Assembly: GCA_031288885.1 (NCBI GenBank)
Contig: JAITQP010000249.1
Location: 1-10,226 of the forward strand
Length of the DNA stretch: 10,226 nucleotides
Origin: Prevotellaceae bacterium
GTDB taxonomy: Bacteria > Bacteroidota > Bacteroidia > Bacteroidales > UBA932
Direction: 5' to 3'
A program made the translations under genes and the position numbers. The notes under the pieces are model-generated. The model was not told the DNA's origin. It worked only from the letters and a program-made list of their open reading frames with translations, and made no database searches. This document shows positions 1 to 6,754 of this stretch, one piece after another. Every line of letters starts with the position of its first letter. The first letter of the stretch is position 1.

Positions 1-1
1 G

Positions 2-214
2 GCTATCGAAAAGGCAAATTTCCAGCTGCTGCCCGTCAAGCGGGAGCATCTTCTTACCTATGCCGCGCTATCTACCCCCAAATGGCACAACGACCCCAAT
101 GACCACATTATTATTTCGCAAGCCATCACAGAGCGAATGTTTTTAATCAGCTCCGACCGGAAGTTTGAGCAGTACATCAACCAAGATTTACACTTCATTT
201 TCAACGACCGGTAG
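2..214 (+). CDS. PIN-domain (VapC-like) toxin, 3' end only
   Basis: This is the C-terminal 70 residues of a protein whose start lies before the window; it ends in TAG. The fragment contains KWHNDPNDHIIISQAI followed by ERMFLISSDRKFEQY. That matches the second half of PIN domains of VapC type, where the pattern is HxDPxDR, then a helix, then a strand ending in (T/S)xD. Asp31, Asp34 and Asp52 of the fragment are candidate metal ligands. VapC proteins are Mg-dependent ribonucleases, usually paired with an antitoxin gene just upstream, which would lie outside this window. Family-level identity is fairly secure. Whether it is an active toxin with an antitoxin cannot be judged here. Confidence 0.75.
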   Translation, partial: AIEKANFQLLPVKREHLLTYAALSTPKWHNDPNDHIIISQAITERMFLISSDRKFEQYINQDLHFIFNDR

Positions 215-282
215 GGGCACATCCTCATCTGCGGTTACCTTTCAAAGCGTGTAAACAAATTTGCGTTGCGCGCTTTTTTTAT

Positions 283-302
283 TTCTCAATTTTTCTCAAT
301 TT
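283..302. repeat. 10-bp tandem repeat, two copies
   Basis: The decamer TTCTCAATTT occurs twice in a row in the AT-rich leader just before the GH35 gene start at 327. It follows a weak hairpin (244-249 with 271-276) that runs into seven T residues, which may end transcription of the PIN gene. No clear promoter of the TAnnTTTG type was found between 215 and 326. Confidence 0.6.
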
Positions 303-326
303 ACTTTAAACAATCTTTATCTAAAA

Positions 327-1955
327 ATGAAAACAACTACCATTCTCACGCCGCTACTTGCGGCGCTGCTGCTCGCGTCCTGCAGCCGGCGTCCCGCTCA
401 GGAGAGCCTCCCCCGCCTTGCCGTGCAGGGCGCCGCCACGCAGCTCATGGTGAGCGGCAAGCCGTTCCTGATGCTTGGCGGCGAGCTGGGCAACTCCACC
501 GCCGCCAACCTGTCCGCCTTAGACACCGTGTTTGCCCACCTGCGCCGCGTGGGGCTCAACACCGTGCTCACGCCCGCCTACTGGGAGCTGATAGAGCCGC
601 AGGAGGGCCGCTTTGACTTCACCTCCATCGACGCGGCGATTGCTGCCGCCCGCGCGCACGATTTAAAGCTGGTCTTCCTCTGGTTTGGCGCGTGGAAGAA
701 CAGCATGTCGTGCTACGCGCCCCTGTGGGTGAAAGAAAGCTACGCGAAGTACCCGCGCGCGCGCGCCAAGTCCGGTCGCCCGCTGGAGATGCTGACGCCC
801 TTTAGCGACGCCAACCTCGCCGCCGACCGCCGCGCCTTTGTTGCCCTGATGGGGCACCTCGCGCTGACGGACGCCGCCGAGCGCACGGTCATCATGGTGC
901 AGGTGGAGAACGAAATCGGCATGATACCCGATGCGCGCGACTACTGCCCCGAGGCCACCGCGCGCTTCACCGCCCCCGTTCCCCGCCAGCTAATCGGCTA
1001 CCTGTCCGCCCACGAGGCGACCCTGCACCCCGCCCTGCGCGCGCGCTGGGAGGCCAACGGCAGGCAGGCGGAGGGCAGCTGGCAGAAAGTTTTTGGCGAG
1101 GGGCTCGAAGCCGACGAAATTTTTATGGCGTACCACTACGGATTGTTTGTTGAGGAGGTTGCCCGCGCCGGTAAGGAGGCTTACGCGCTGCCGATGTACC
1201 TCAACGCCGCGCTCAACAGCCGCGGGCGCAAGCCCGGGCAGTACCCCAGCGCCGGCCCCTTGGCGCACCTGCTCGACGTGTGGCGCGCCGCCGCCCCCTC
1301 CATCGACTTCATTGCGCCCGACATTTACGACCCGGGCTTTGCGAGCTGGTGCGCGCAGTACCACGCCTCGGGCAACCCGCTGTTCATCCCCGAAATCCGC
1401 ATGTCCGACGACAACGCCGCCAAGGTCTTCTACGCCTTTGGCGAGCACGACGCAATGGGCTTCAGCCCGTTCTCCATAGAGGACGTCCGCACGTCCCCGC
1501 TGTCCAAGAGCTACGGCGTGCTCCGGCAGCTGGCGCCGCTGCTTGCCGAGGCGCAGGGCAAAGGCAAAACCTGCGGCTTTCTCTTCGACCGCGATAGCGC
1601 GTGGCGCGTGGCGGAGCTGGGCGGCTACCGGATACTCGGGCAGCACGTTTACGCCTTCGGCTGGTCGCCCCGCGCCCGCGACGGCAGCCCGTGGCCCGAG
1701 GCTGGCGCGCTGGTCATCCAGCTCTCCGACGACGAATTTCTGGTAGCCGGCTCCGGCGTAGCGGTCACCTTTATGAGCGCCCACCCCGACGCGCCCGTCA
1801 CCGGCATTGGGTACGTCGACAAGGTAACCGTTGCCAACGGCAACGTAACGCCCCTCTACCGCCTCAACGGCGACCAGAGCCACCAAGGGCGCCACCTCCG
1901 TATAGAGGTGGGCGATTGGGATATACAGCGCATCAAGCTGTACAGGTATGAGTGA
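327..1955 (+). CDS. GH35-type beta-galactosidase lipoprotein (with DUF5597-like C-terminus)
   Basis: Predicted glycoside hydrolase of clan GH-A, 542 residues, likely removing galactose from plant side chains such as xyloglucan or pectin galactans in the periplasm or at the cell surface. The ATG at 327 is chosen because it gives a classic lipoprotein signal with lipobox LASC (Cys19); the frame is open upstream to a TTG at 261, which would spoil this signal. Residues after Cys19 are SRRP, not the acidic run linked to surface export in Bacteroidota, so the periplasmic face is possible. Residues about 30-400 form the TIM barrel. VQVENEIG places the acid/base at Glu196, and LFIPEIR places the nucleophile at Glu356, as expected for clan A. 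The region after about 400 fits the DUF5597-type beta domain found in some bacterial GH35 enzymes. The gene is very G+C rich. A pectinesterase gene follows after a strong terminator. The family call is firm; the substrate is inferred. Confidence 0.85.
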   Translation: MKTTTILTPLLAALLLASCSRRPAQESLPRLAVQGAATQLMVSGKPFLMLGGELGNSTAANLSALDTVFAHLRRVGLNTVLTPAYWELIEPQEGRFDFTSIDAAIAAARAHDLKLVFLWFGAWKNSMSCYAPLWVKESYAKYPRARAKSGRPLEMLTPFSDANLAADRRAFVALMGHLALTDAAERTVIMVQVENEIGMIPDARDYCPEATARFTAPVPRQLIGYLSAHEATLHPALRARWEANGRQAEGSWQKVFGEGLEADEIFMAYHYGLFVEEVARAGKEAYALPMYLNAALNSRGRKPGQYPSAGPLAHLLDVWRAAAPSIDFIAPDIYDPGFASWCAQYHASGNPLFIPEIRMSDDNAAKVFYAFGEHDAMGFSPFSIEDVRTSPLSKSYGVLRQLAPLLAEAQGKGKTCGFLFDRDSAWRVAELGGYRILGQHVYAFGWSPRARDGSPWPEAGALVIQLSDDEFLVAGSGVAVTFMSAHPDAPVTGIGYVDKVTVANGNVTPLYRLNGDQSHQGRHLRIEVGDWDIQRIKLYRYE

Positions 1956-1970
1956 GGGGGGAGAAAGTTG

Positions 1971-2067
1971 TAAAGTCCAATAAAATCTACGCTAACGGAG
2001 AGGCACGCTTTGCTCGCAATGACGCAAGGCGTGCCTCTCCGTTAGCGTATTTTTTTATTGAACTTTA
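1971..2067. repeat. Long palindromic intergenic element
   Basis: Outer arms 1971-1985 and 2053-2067 match in 14 of 15 positions as inverted repeats. The core arms 1988-2008 and 2029-2049 match perfectly over 21 bp. The inner bases 2010-2013 and 2024-2027 pair again, leaving a ten-base loop. The loop side contains GTCATTGCGAGCAAAGC on the minus strand, a wording I recall from dispersed intergenic repeats in bacterial genomes, so this may be one copy of a multicopy REP-like family. It sits 15 bases after the GH35 stop codon. Confidence 0.8.
1988..2056 (+). terminator. Strong rho-independent terminator of the GH35 gene
   Basis: The 21-bp perfect stem of the palindrome ends at 2049 and is followed directly by seven T residues (2050-2056). 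This is the layout of an intrinsic terminator on the plus strand. It should separate GH35 transcription from the downstream pectinesterase. Confidence 0.75.
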
Positions 2068-2222
2068 TACACCATATCGAAAATAATAGAAATACAAACA
2101 TACCAACCATGAAATTTGGCGTTATTTCGTTTTATTTATCGCTATTTACAAAATCTGCAAATTTTGAATTGCTTACTTTTACGCCGGATAACCAAATCAA
2201 AATCAAACCGCATTCTAATTTT

Positions 2223-3203
2223 ATGATGAAGCGTGTACTTTTCTCAGCGTTTTGCCTGCTCTGCACCGTTGCGCGGGCGCAAGTTTCTTACGATATAGTT
2301 GTTGCGCAGGACGGCAGCGGCAACTTTACGACCATTCAGGAGGCGGTAAATTCGGTGCGCGACTACCGTCCGGAGGGCGAGACCAAAATTTTTATCCGAA
2401 AGGGCGTGTATCGGGAGAAGCTGGTAATCCCCGCCTTTAAAACCAGCATTACGCTGGTTGGCGAAAGCGTGAGCGAAACGATTATCACCCACAACGACCA
2501 CGCCAACATCAACCGAATGGGGACGTTCAAGACCTATACGCTGCTGGTGCTGGGGAGCGACTTCAGGGCGGAAAACCTTACCGTTGAAAACAGCGCGCCG
2601 CAGCTGGGGCAAGCGGTGGCGGTGCACGTGGAGGGCGACCGCGCCGTGTTTAAGGGGTGCCGCTTTTTGGGCAATCAGGACACCCTGTTTACGGGCAACG
2701 GCGACAGCCGGCAGTACTACGCCGATTGCTACATTGAGGGCACCACCGACTTCATTTTTGGCCCTGCCACGGCGTGGTTTGAGCGGTGCACCATCAGGAG
2801 CAAAAAAAATTCGTACGTAACGGCCGCCTCCACGCCCCAAAACCACGAGTTTGGCTACGTTTTCAACCGGTGCACGCTGGTTGCCGACAGCGCCGTTGGC
2901 AAGGTTTACCTTGGTCGTCCGTGGCGCAGCTACGCGGCGGTGGTGTTCATGCGGTGCCGCTTGGGCGCGCATATCCTCCCCGCCGGATGGCACAACTGGA
3001 ATGCGCCGGAGCGCGAGCAAACGGCGCGCTACGCCGAGTTTCAGAACACGGGCGCAGGCGCAGACGCCTCGCAGCGCGTGCCGTGGTCGCGCCAGCTAAG
3101 CAGCGAGGAGGCGGAAAAGTATACCCCGAAAAACGTCCTGAAGGGCTGCGACGCGTGGGAGCCAACGGGTGAGGATGGCAAAACGGCGTTGACCAAAACG
3201 TAA
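2223..3203 (+). CDS. Secreted pectinesterase (pectin methylesterase, CE8 family)
   Basis: Removes methyl esters from homogalacturonan, making pectin accessible to lyases and polygalacturonases. From the ATG at 2223 the protein has 326 residues; ATG 2226 is an equal choice. Both give a Sec signal peptide ending ARA at residue 19 before QVSYD. The frame is open to 2058, but upstream starts bury this signal and are rejected. The parallel beta-helix domain covers about 22-315. The active-site set is complete: GQAVAV (Gln130), GNQDT (Gln152, Asp153 as acid), TTDFIFG (Asp176 as nucleophile) and LGRPWR (Arg232, Trp234). No lipobox, membrane anchor or second domain is present, so it is probably soluble in the periplasm or exported. 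The gene is preceded by an AT-rich stretch without a recognisable promoter, and no terminator hairpin follows it. The neighbouring GH35 enzyme suggests joint action on plant wall material. Confidence 0.93.
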   Translation: MMKRVLFSAFCLLCTVARAQVSYDIVVAQDGSGNFTTIQEAVNSVRDYRPEGETKIFIRKGVYREKLVIPAFKTSITLVGESVSETIITHNDHANINRMGTFKTYTLLVLGSDFRAENLTVENSAPQLGQAVAVHVEGDRAVFKGCRFLGNQDTLFTGNGDSRQYYADCYIEGTTDFIFGPATAWFERCTIRSKKNSYVTAASTPQNHEFGYVFNRCTLVADSAVGKVYLGRPWRSYAAVVFMRCRLGAHILPAGWHNWNAPEREQTARYAEFQNTGAGADASQRVPWSRQLSSEEAEKYTPKNVLKGCDAWEPTGEDGKTALTKT

Positions 3204-3214
3204 GCTGAGGCAAT

Positions 3215-3246
3215 TTTGTGTTTTTTACAATAAATCCCTACCTTTG
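3215..3246 (+). promoter_or_regulatory. Bacteroidota-type promoter for hisHF
   Basis: TTTG at 3215-3218 and TACCTTTG at 3239-3246 are 20 bases apart. This matches the Bacteroidota primary sigma-factor consensus (-33 TTTG, -7 TAnnTTTG). Transcription should start around 3252-3256, leaving a leader of about 20 bases before hisH. Confidence 0.7.
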
Positions 3247-3272
3247 CCCCCAAATTCAAAACTGTAAATCCA

Positions 3273-3878
3273 TTGAGCGTAGCAATAGTAAAGTACAACG
3301 CCGGAAATATTTTTTCGGTGGAGAACGCCCTGAAGCGGATAGGTCAGGAGGCGGTGGTTACCGACAACCCCGACGTAATCCGCGCTGCCGATAAGGTTAT
3401 CTTCCCGGGGGTTGGCGAGGCGGGCACCACCATGCAGTACCTGCGCGAGCATGGGCTGGATACGCTCATCCGCAGCTTGAGGCAGCCCACGCTCGGCATT
3501 TGCATTGGCCTGCAGCTCCTGTGCGCGTACTCCGAGGAGGGCGATACGGAGTGCCTCGGCGTTTTTGATGAGCGCGTGAGCCGCTTTGAGGCGGGCAAGC
3601 AAAAAATTCCGCACATCGGGTGGAACACCATTCAGGCGAAATCCTCTCAGGCGAAATCCTCCCCGCTGTTTGCCGGCTTGGGCAGCGACCCGTATGTGTA
3701 CTACGTGCACAGCTACTGCGCGCAGCTGGGCGCGCATACCATTGCCACCACCCACTACGGGCAGCCGTTTAGCGCCGCGCTGCACCGCGATAACTTCTAC
3801 GCCCTTCAGTTTCACCCCGAAAAAAGCGCTCAGGTGGGTGAGCAAATCCTGAAGAATTTCCTACAAATAGCCTCCTAA
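3273..3878 (+). CDS. hisH: Imidazole glycerol phosphate synthase, glutamine amidotransferase subunit
   Basis: HisH hydrolyses glutamine and passes ammonia to HisF in the fifth step of histidine synthesis. The protein is 201 residues, the normal family length. It shows VKYNAGN near the N-terminus, the oxyanion-hole region PGVGEA at 45-50, the nucleophile Cys77 in GICIGLQLL, and His181 and Glu183 in FHPEKS, so the class I amidotransferase triad is complete. YVYYVHSYCA is also typical. The start is a TTG at 3273, chosen because family members begin within a few residues of the first strand and no in-frame ATG lies nearby. A 15-bp perfect tandem duplication (3632-3661) gives QAKSS twice at residues 121-130, in a surface loop before the PLF motif. 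hisF follows after 29 bases and is probably cotranscribed. The paralogous HisH of some surface-sugar loci is a less likely alternative. Confidence 0.95.
   Translation: MSVAIVKYNAGNIFSVENALKRIGQEAVVTDNPDVIRAADKVIFPGVGEAGTTMQYLREHGLDTLIRSLRQPTLGICIGLQLLCAYSEEGDTECLGVFDERVSRFEAGKQKIPHIGWNTIQAKSSQAKSSPLFAGLGSDPYVYYVHSYCAQLGAHTIATTHYGQPFSAALHRDNFYALQFHPEKSAQVGEQILKNFLQIAS
3632..3661 (+). repeat. 15-bp perfect tandem duplication inside hisH
   Basis: TCAGGCGAAATCCTC is repeated head-to-tail with no mismatch. The unit is five codons long, so the frame is kept and QAKSS appears twice in the protein. Zero divergence between the copies suggests a recent event. Confidence 0.95.
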
Positions 3879-3907
3879 CCCTAAATTTTTGAAAATTCTA
3901 TTTGCCA

Positions 3908-4663
3908 ATGCTTGCCAAACGTATTATTCCCTGCCTTGACGTCAGAAACGGGCGCACCGTGAAGGGCGTTAACTTTGTTAACATTCGCGACGCCGGCGAC
4001 GCGGTGGAGCTGGGCGCCGCCTACAGCCGCGAGGGCGCCGACGAGCTGGTGTTTCTGGATATTACCGCCTCGCACGAGGGGCGAAAAACGTTTGCCGAGC
4101 TGGTGAAGAGGATTGCGCGGCATATCAACATCCCGTTCACGGTGGGCGGCGGTATCAACGAGCTGCGGGATGTGGCGGAGCTGCTGTCCGCCGGCGCAGA
4201 TAAGGTTTCGGTAAACTCCGCCGCGCTCCGCCGTCCGGAATTTATTGACGAGATTGCAAAGAATTTCGGCAATCAGGTGGTGACGTGCGCCATTGACGCA
4301 AAGCTGGAGCATAACCGCTGGACGTGCTACCTGAACGGCGGGCGCATCCCAACCGATAGGGACTTGTTTGGCTGGGCAAAGGAGGCCGAAAGCCGCGGCG
4401 CGGGAGAAATCCTCTTTACCAGCATGAACCACGACGGCGTGAAGCAGGGCTTTGCGTGCGACGCGCTGGCGCAGCTCTCCGGCGCGCTGGGCATTCCGGT
4501 GATTGCCTCCGGCGGCGCGGGCGCCATGCAGCACTTTGAGGAGGTGTTTACCAAAGGTAAAGCCGACGCTGCGCTGGCCGCAAGCCTTTTCCACTTCAAG
4601 GAGCTGGAAATTGCCGCCCTGAAAAGCTATTTGGCCGAAAAGGGCATTGCCGTGAGAATTTAA
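3908..4663 (+). CDS. hisF: Imidazole glycerol phosphate synthase, cyclase subunit
   Basis: HisF uses ammonia from HisH to turn PRFAR into imidazole glycerol phosphate and AICAR, which links histidine and purine synthesis. The ATG at 3908 gives [12 protein letters not shown], the standard N-terminus; a TTG two codons earlier is rejected. The 251 residues form a single TIM barrel. Asp11 (IPCLDV) and Asp130 (CAIDAK) stand at the known catalytic positions. Phosphate-binding segments are visible: VGGGI at 79-83, SVNSAA at 101-106 and ASGGAG at 200-205, followed by [13 protein letters not shown]. It lies 29 bases after hisH. No hisA or hisI adjoins it, unlike the usual H-A-F-I order. No hairpin terminator is seen directly after the stop, but a palindromic element starts nine bases later and might stop transcription. 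Confidence 0.97.
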   Translation: MLAKRIIPCLDVRNGRTVKGVNFVNIRDAGDAVELGAAYSREGADELVFLDITASHEGRKTFAELVKRIARHINIPFTVGGGINELRDVAELLSAGADKVSVNSAALRRPEFIDEIAKNFGNQVVTCAIDAKLEHNRWTCYLNGGRIPTDRDLFGWAKEAESRGAGEILFTSMNHDGVKQGFACDALAQLSGALGIPVIASGGAGAMQHFEEVFTKGKADAALAASLFHFKELEIAALKSYLAEKGIAVRI

Positions 4664-4672
4664 AAATGAGCA

Positions 4673-4928
4673 TGACGTTATTGCAACGGAAAAATCCGGC
4701 TCAAATTCGGTAAATTGTAGTGGCTGCTTTCACATTCCGTTAGGAATGTATCGCTCGGTAGAAAAGCGACCACACACAAAACCTGCATTCCGTAGGAATG
4801 CAACCAAAGGAGGCATTCCTACGGAATGCCCAGACGACGGTAGCAATTCAGCCCTACCGAGCGATACATTCCTAACGGAATGTGGCTGACGCTTTCGTAA
4901 TCAGTTGAGCGCCGTTGCAACAATGTCA
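4673..4928. repeat. 256-bp MITE-like palindromic element with four nested hairpins
   Basis: Ends: 4673-4689 and 4912-4928 are imperfect inverted repeats (15 of 17). Middle arms: 4731-4761 and 4854-4884 are perfect inverted repeats of 31 bp. Inner arms: 4785-4801 and 4813-4829 are perfect inverted repeats of 17 bp. In addition, four short hairpins of the form CATTCC-N3/4-GGAATG lie at 4732-4749, 4784-4802, 4812-4830 and 4866-4883. There is no open reading frame for a transposase, so any movement would need help from elsewhere. No convincing target-site duplication was seen. The element fills nearly the whole space between hisF and the serine hydrolase, and its right end overlaps that gene's probable ATG at 4923. 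Confidence 0.8.
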
Positions 4929-6241
4929 CTAAGTAAATTAAGAGTTGTGGTAAATCCAACAAAGCAAAAAATCTGCCCTGCAGCCGGTATTGCCGCTGTA
5001 GCGGTGGCGTGCCTTGCGCTTTTTGTGGAGTGCACATGCCGCACGGAGCGCACGGAGCATTCGCACTTTCCGCTGCCGCCCATTCCGCAGCTGAGCAACG
5101 AGGTGTTCACCGCTCCGGCGTTTGACAGCGTAAACGCAACGATGGCGGCGTTCCTCAAGAAGTGGAAGATTAACGGCGCGTCGCTGGCGGTGGCAAAGGG
5201 CGGCAGGCTGCTGTACGCAAAGGGCTTTGGCTACGCCGATGTGGAGCAAAAAGTTGCGGTAACGCCCGCCCATGTGTTTCGCGTGGCGAGCGTATCCAAG
5301 CTGGTTACGGCAACCGCCGTCATGAAGCTGGTGGAGCAGGGGAGGCTGAGCTTGAACGACAAGGTGTTTGGCAGCGAGGGAATTTTGGGCGATTTTGTTT
5401 CCTGCCCAATCCACGACGAGCGCGCGCTGCAAATCACCGTGCGGCACTTGCTGGAGCACTCCGCCGGCTGGGACGCCTCAAACGGCGACGACCCAATGTT
5501 TATGGGGCACGCCATTGCGAGCGAACGCCAAGCCCCTGTGCCCGTCGGCATTGAGGATATTACCTGCTTTGTGCTGAGCAAGCCCCTGCACTTTGAGGTG
5601 GGCGACCACAGCGAGTACTCCAACTTTGGCTACGCCATGCTCGGCTGCATCATCGAAAAGGTTACGGGCGCAACCTACGAAGCGTACGTGCGCGAAGCCC
5701 TGCTAACGCCCATGGGCATTACGAACATGCGCCTCGCCAACAGCTACCCGCGCGACCGCTACCCCAACGAGGCGAGCTACTACGACGTGGCGGGCGCAAA
5801 GCCCGTGGCGGCGTTCGACAACCCCAGCCTGTACGTGCCAAAGTGCCGCGGCGGGTACGACATGCGGACGCTGGGCGCGGCGGGCGGCTGGGTAGCCTCG
5901 CCGCTGGCCGCGCTACGCTTTGTGCTCTGCGTTGACGGCACGCCGGACGTCCCCGATATTCTGTCGCCGAAGTCGGTTGCCGCAATGGTGCGCAGCGACA
6001 CGGTTTTTGACCCGCTGGGCTGGCGAATGACGGACGAGCGCCGCTGGATACGAACCGGAACGCTCATTGGGACGTCGGCGGCGGCGGTGCGCGACACGAG
6101 CGGCTGGCGGTGGGCGTTCGTGACCAACACCACCTCAAAAAAAGGCGCAGACTTCCCGTTTGAGGTGGAGGATATGATGCAGGGATTGCTGCGCACCATG
6201 CAGCGCGAGCGTCGGATAATGGACAGCGGACGGTGCGAATA
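4923..6241 (+). CDS. Serine hydrolase of the class C beta-lactamase / penicillin-binding-protein fold
   Basis: A 439-residue protein of the beta-lactamase-related family (esterases, D-aminopeptidases, PBP4*-like peptidases). Residues about 20-36 form a hydrophobic segment that could be a signal peptide or an N-terminal anchor; Cys30 and Cys36 lack a good lipobox. The catalytic domain starts near 70. SxxK is SVSK with nucleophile Ser123 and Lys126; the second motif is Tyr232-Ser-Asn234 in EYSNFGY; the third is probably the GTLIGTSA segment at 379-386. The true substrate cannot be read from sequence, and classification as an antibiotic-degrading lactamase is not supported. The ATG at 4923 is chosen over a TTG at 4905, since both precede the same hydrophobic segment; either lies inside the palindromic element. 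The stop is TAA at 6240-6242. A thioesterase gene starts 23 bases later and is probably cotranscribed. Confidence 0.85.
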
Positions 6242-6265
6242 AATTTAAATATCTTAACATAAAAA

Positions 6266-6676
6266 ATGTACAGCTACGATCACAAAATACGGGTTCGCTA
6301 CGGCGAAACCGACAAAATGGGGGTGGTGTACCACGGCTGCTACCCCCTGTACTACGAGGAGGCGCGCACCGAAATGCTGCGCAGCGCGGGAGTTTCGTAC
6401 GTGGAGCTGGAGGCGCAGGGCGTTATCATGCCGGTGACGGAAATGCACGTCAAGTACCTTGCCTCGGCCTACTACGACGACCTGCTAACCGTGCGCGTAA
6501 CGGTAAAGCAGCTTCCCGCGGTGCGTATCGTTTTTCACTACCAAATATTTAACCAGCACAACAAGCTCATTAACGAGGCGGAGCTCACGCTTGTGTTTGT
6601 GAATGAGGCAACCCGCAGGCCCTGCCGCTTACCCCAAACGTTGGCGGACGTGCTCGCGCCGCACTTTGACAAATGA
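6266..6676 (+). CDS. Acyl-CoA thioesterase, YbgC/4HBT hotdog family
   Basis: A single hotdog domain of 136 residues, normal for the family, expected in the cytoplasm. The signature RYGETDKMGVVYHGCYPLYYEEAR (about 11-34) contains the catalytic Asp16 followed by GVVYH with His23 and a Tyr-rich helix with Glu31, as in YbgC and 4-hydroxybenzoyl-CoA thioesterases. Such enzymes hydrolyse short-chain or aromatic acyl-CoA. In proteobacteria YbgC sits with the tol-pal genes, but there is no such context here. The ATG at 6266 follows an A-rich leader (six A residues), typical for Bacteroidota, and lies 23 bases after the serine hydrolase stop. The exact substrate is unknown. Confidence 0.9.
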   Translation: MYSYDHKIRVRYGETDKMGVVYHGCYPLYYEEARTEMLRSAGVSYVELEAQGVIMPVTEMHVKYLASAYYDDLLTVRVTVKQLPAVRIVFHYQIFNQHNKLINEAELTLVFVNEATRRPCRLPQTLADVLAPHFDK

Positions 6677-6696
6677 TAACATTTTTTTCTGCAAAG

Positions 6697-6731
6697 CTTG
6701 TCCGAAAATTGGAGGAGGGGTTGTATTTTTG
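6697..6731 (+). promoter_or_regulatory. Possible promoter for the small lipoprotein gene
   Basis: TATTTTTG at 6724-6731 fits the -7 consensus TAnnTTTG exactly. The only TTG upstream near the right place is CTTG at 6697-6700, 23 bases away, longer than the usual 19-21. The start codon at 6755 would then lie in a leader of roughly 15-20 bases. Confidence 0.4.
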
Positions 6732-6754
6732 TTCAACTTTCTAAATAAAAAAAA

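Noticed and set aside
261..326. Longer N-terminus for the GH35 protein from TTG 261
   Set aside because: It would place 22 residues before a textbook lipoprotein signal with lipobox LASC.
990..1895. Long open frame on the minus strand opposite the GH35 gene (301 codons)
   Set aside because: It is a product of the high G+C content of the sense gene. The translation is a low-complexity Gly/Ala/Val/Arg mix with no domain, while the sense strand has complete catalytic motifs.
2058..2222. Longer N-terminus for the pectinesterase from 2058 or 2109
   Set aside because: The extra residues come from AT-rich leader and from the palindrome flank and would bury the clear signal peptide that begins at 2223.
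2244..3020. Long minus-strand open frame opposite the pectinesterase gene
   Set aside because: The sense strand encodes a full pectinesterase with all active-site residues; the antisense product has no recognisable fold or signal.
3225..3845. Minus-strand open frames opposite hisH and hisF
   Set aside because: Both sense genes are certain, and the antisense translations are rich in Arg, Ala, Val and His without motifs, as expected for shadows.
4731..4884. CRISPR-like array suggested by four similar short repeats
   Set aside because: The repeats are themselves palindromic, alternate in orientation and are unevenly spaced, with the whole block being an inverted repeat. No spacer pattern and no cas gene are present.
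4819..5037. Small minus-strand open frame inside the palindromic element
   Set aside because: Its codons are the inverted-repeat arms, and it runs into the antisense of the serine hydrolase. No start context or domain supports it.
4923..6241. Antibiotic-resistance beta-lactamase
   Set aside because: The fold and SxxK and YxN motifs are shared by many esterases and peptidases. Nothing in the sequence or context points specifically to resistance.
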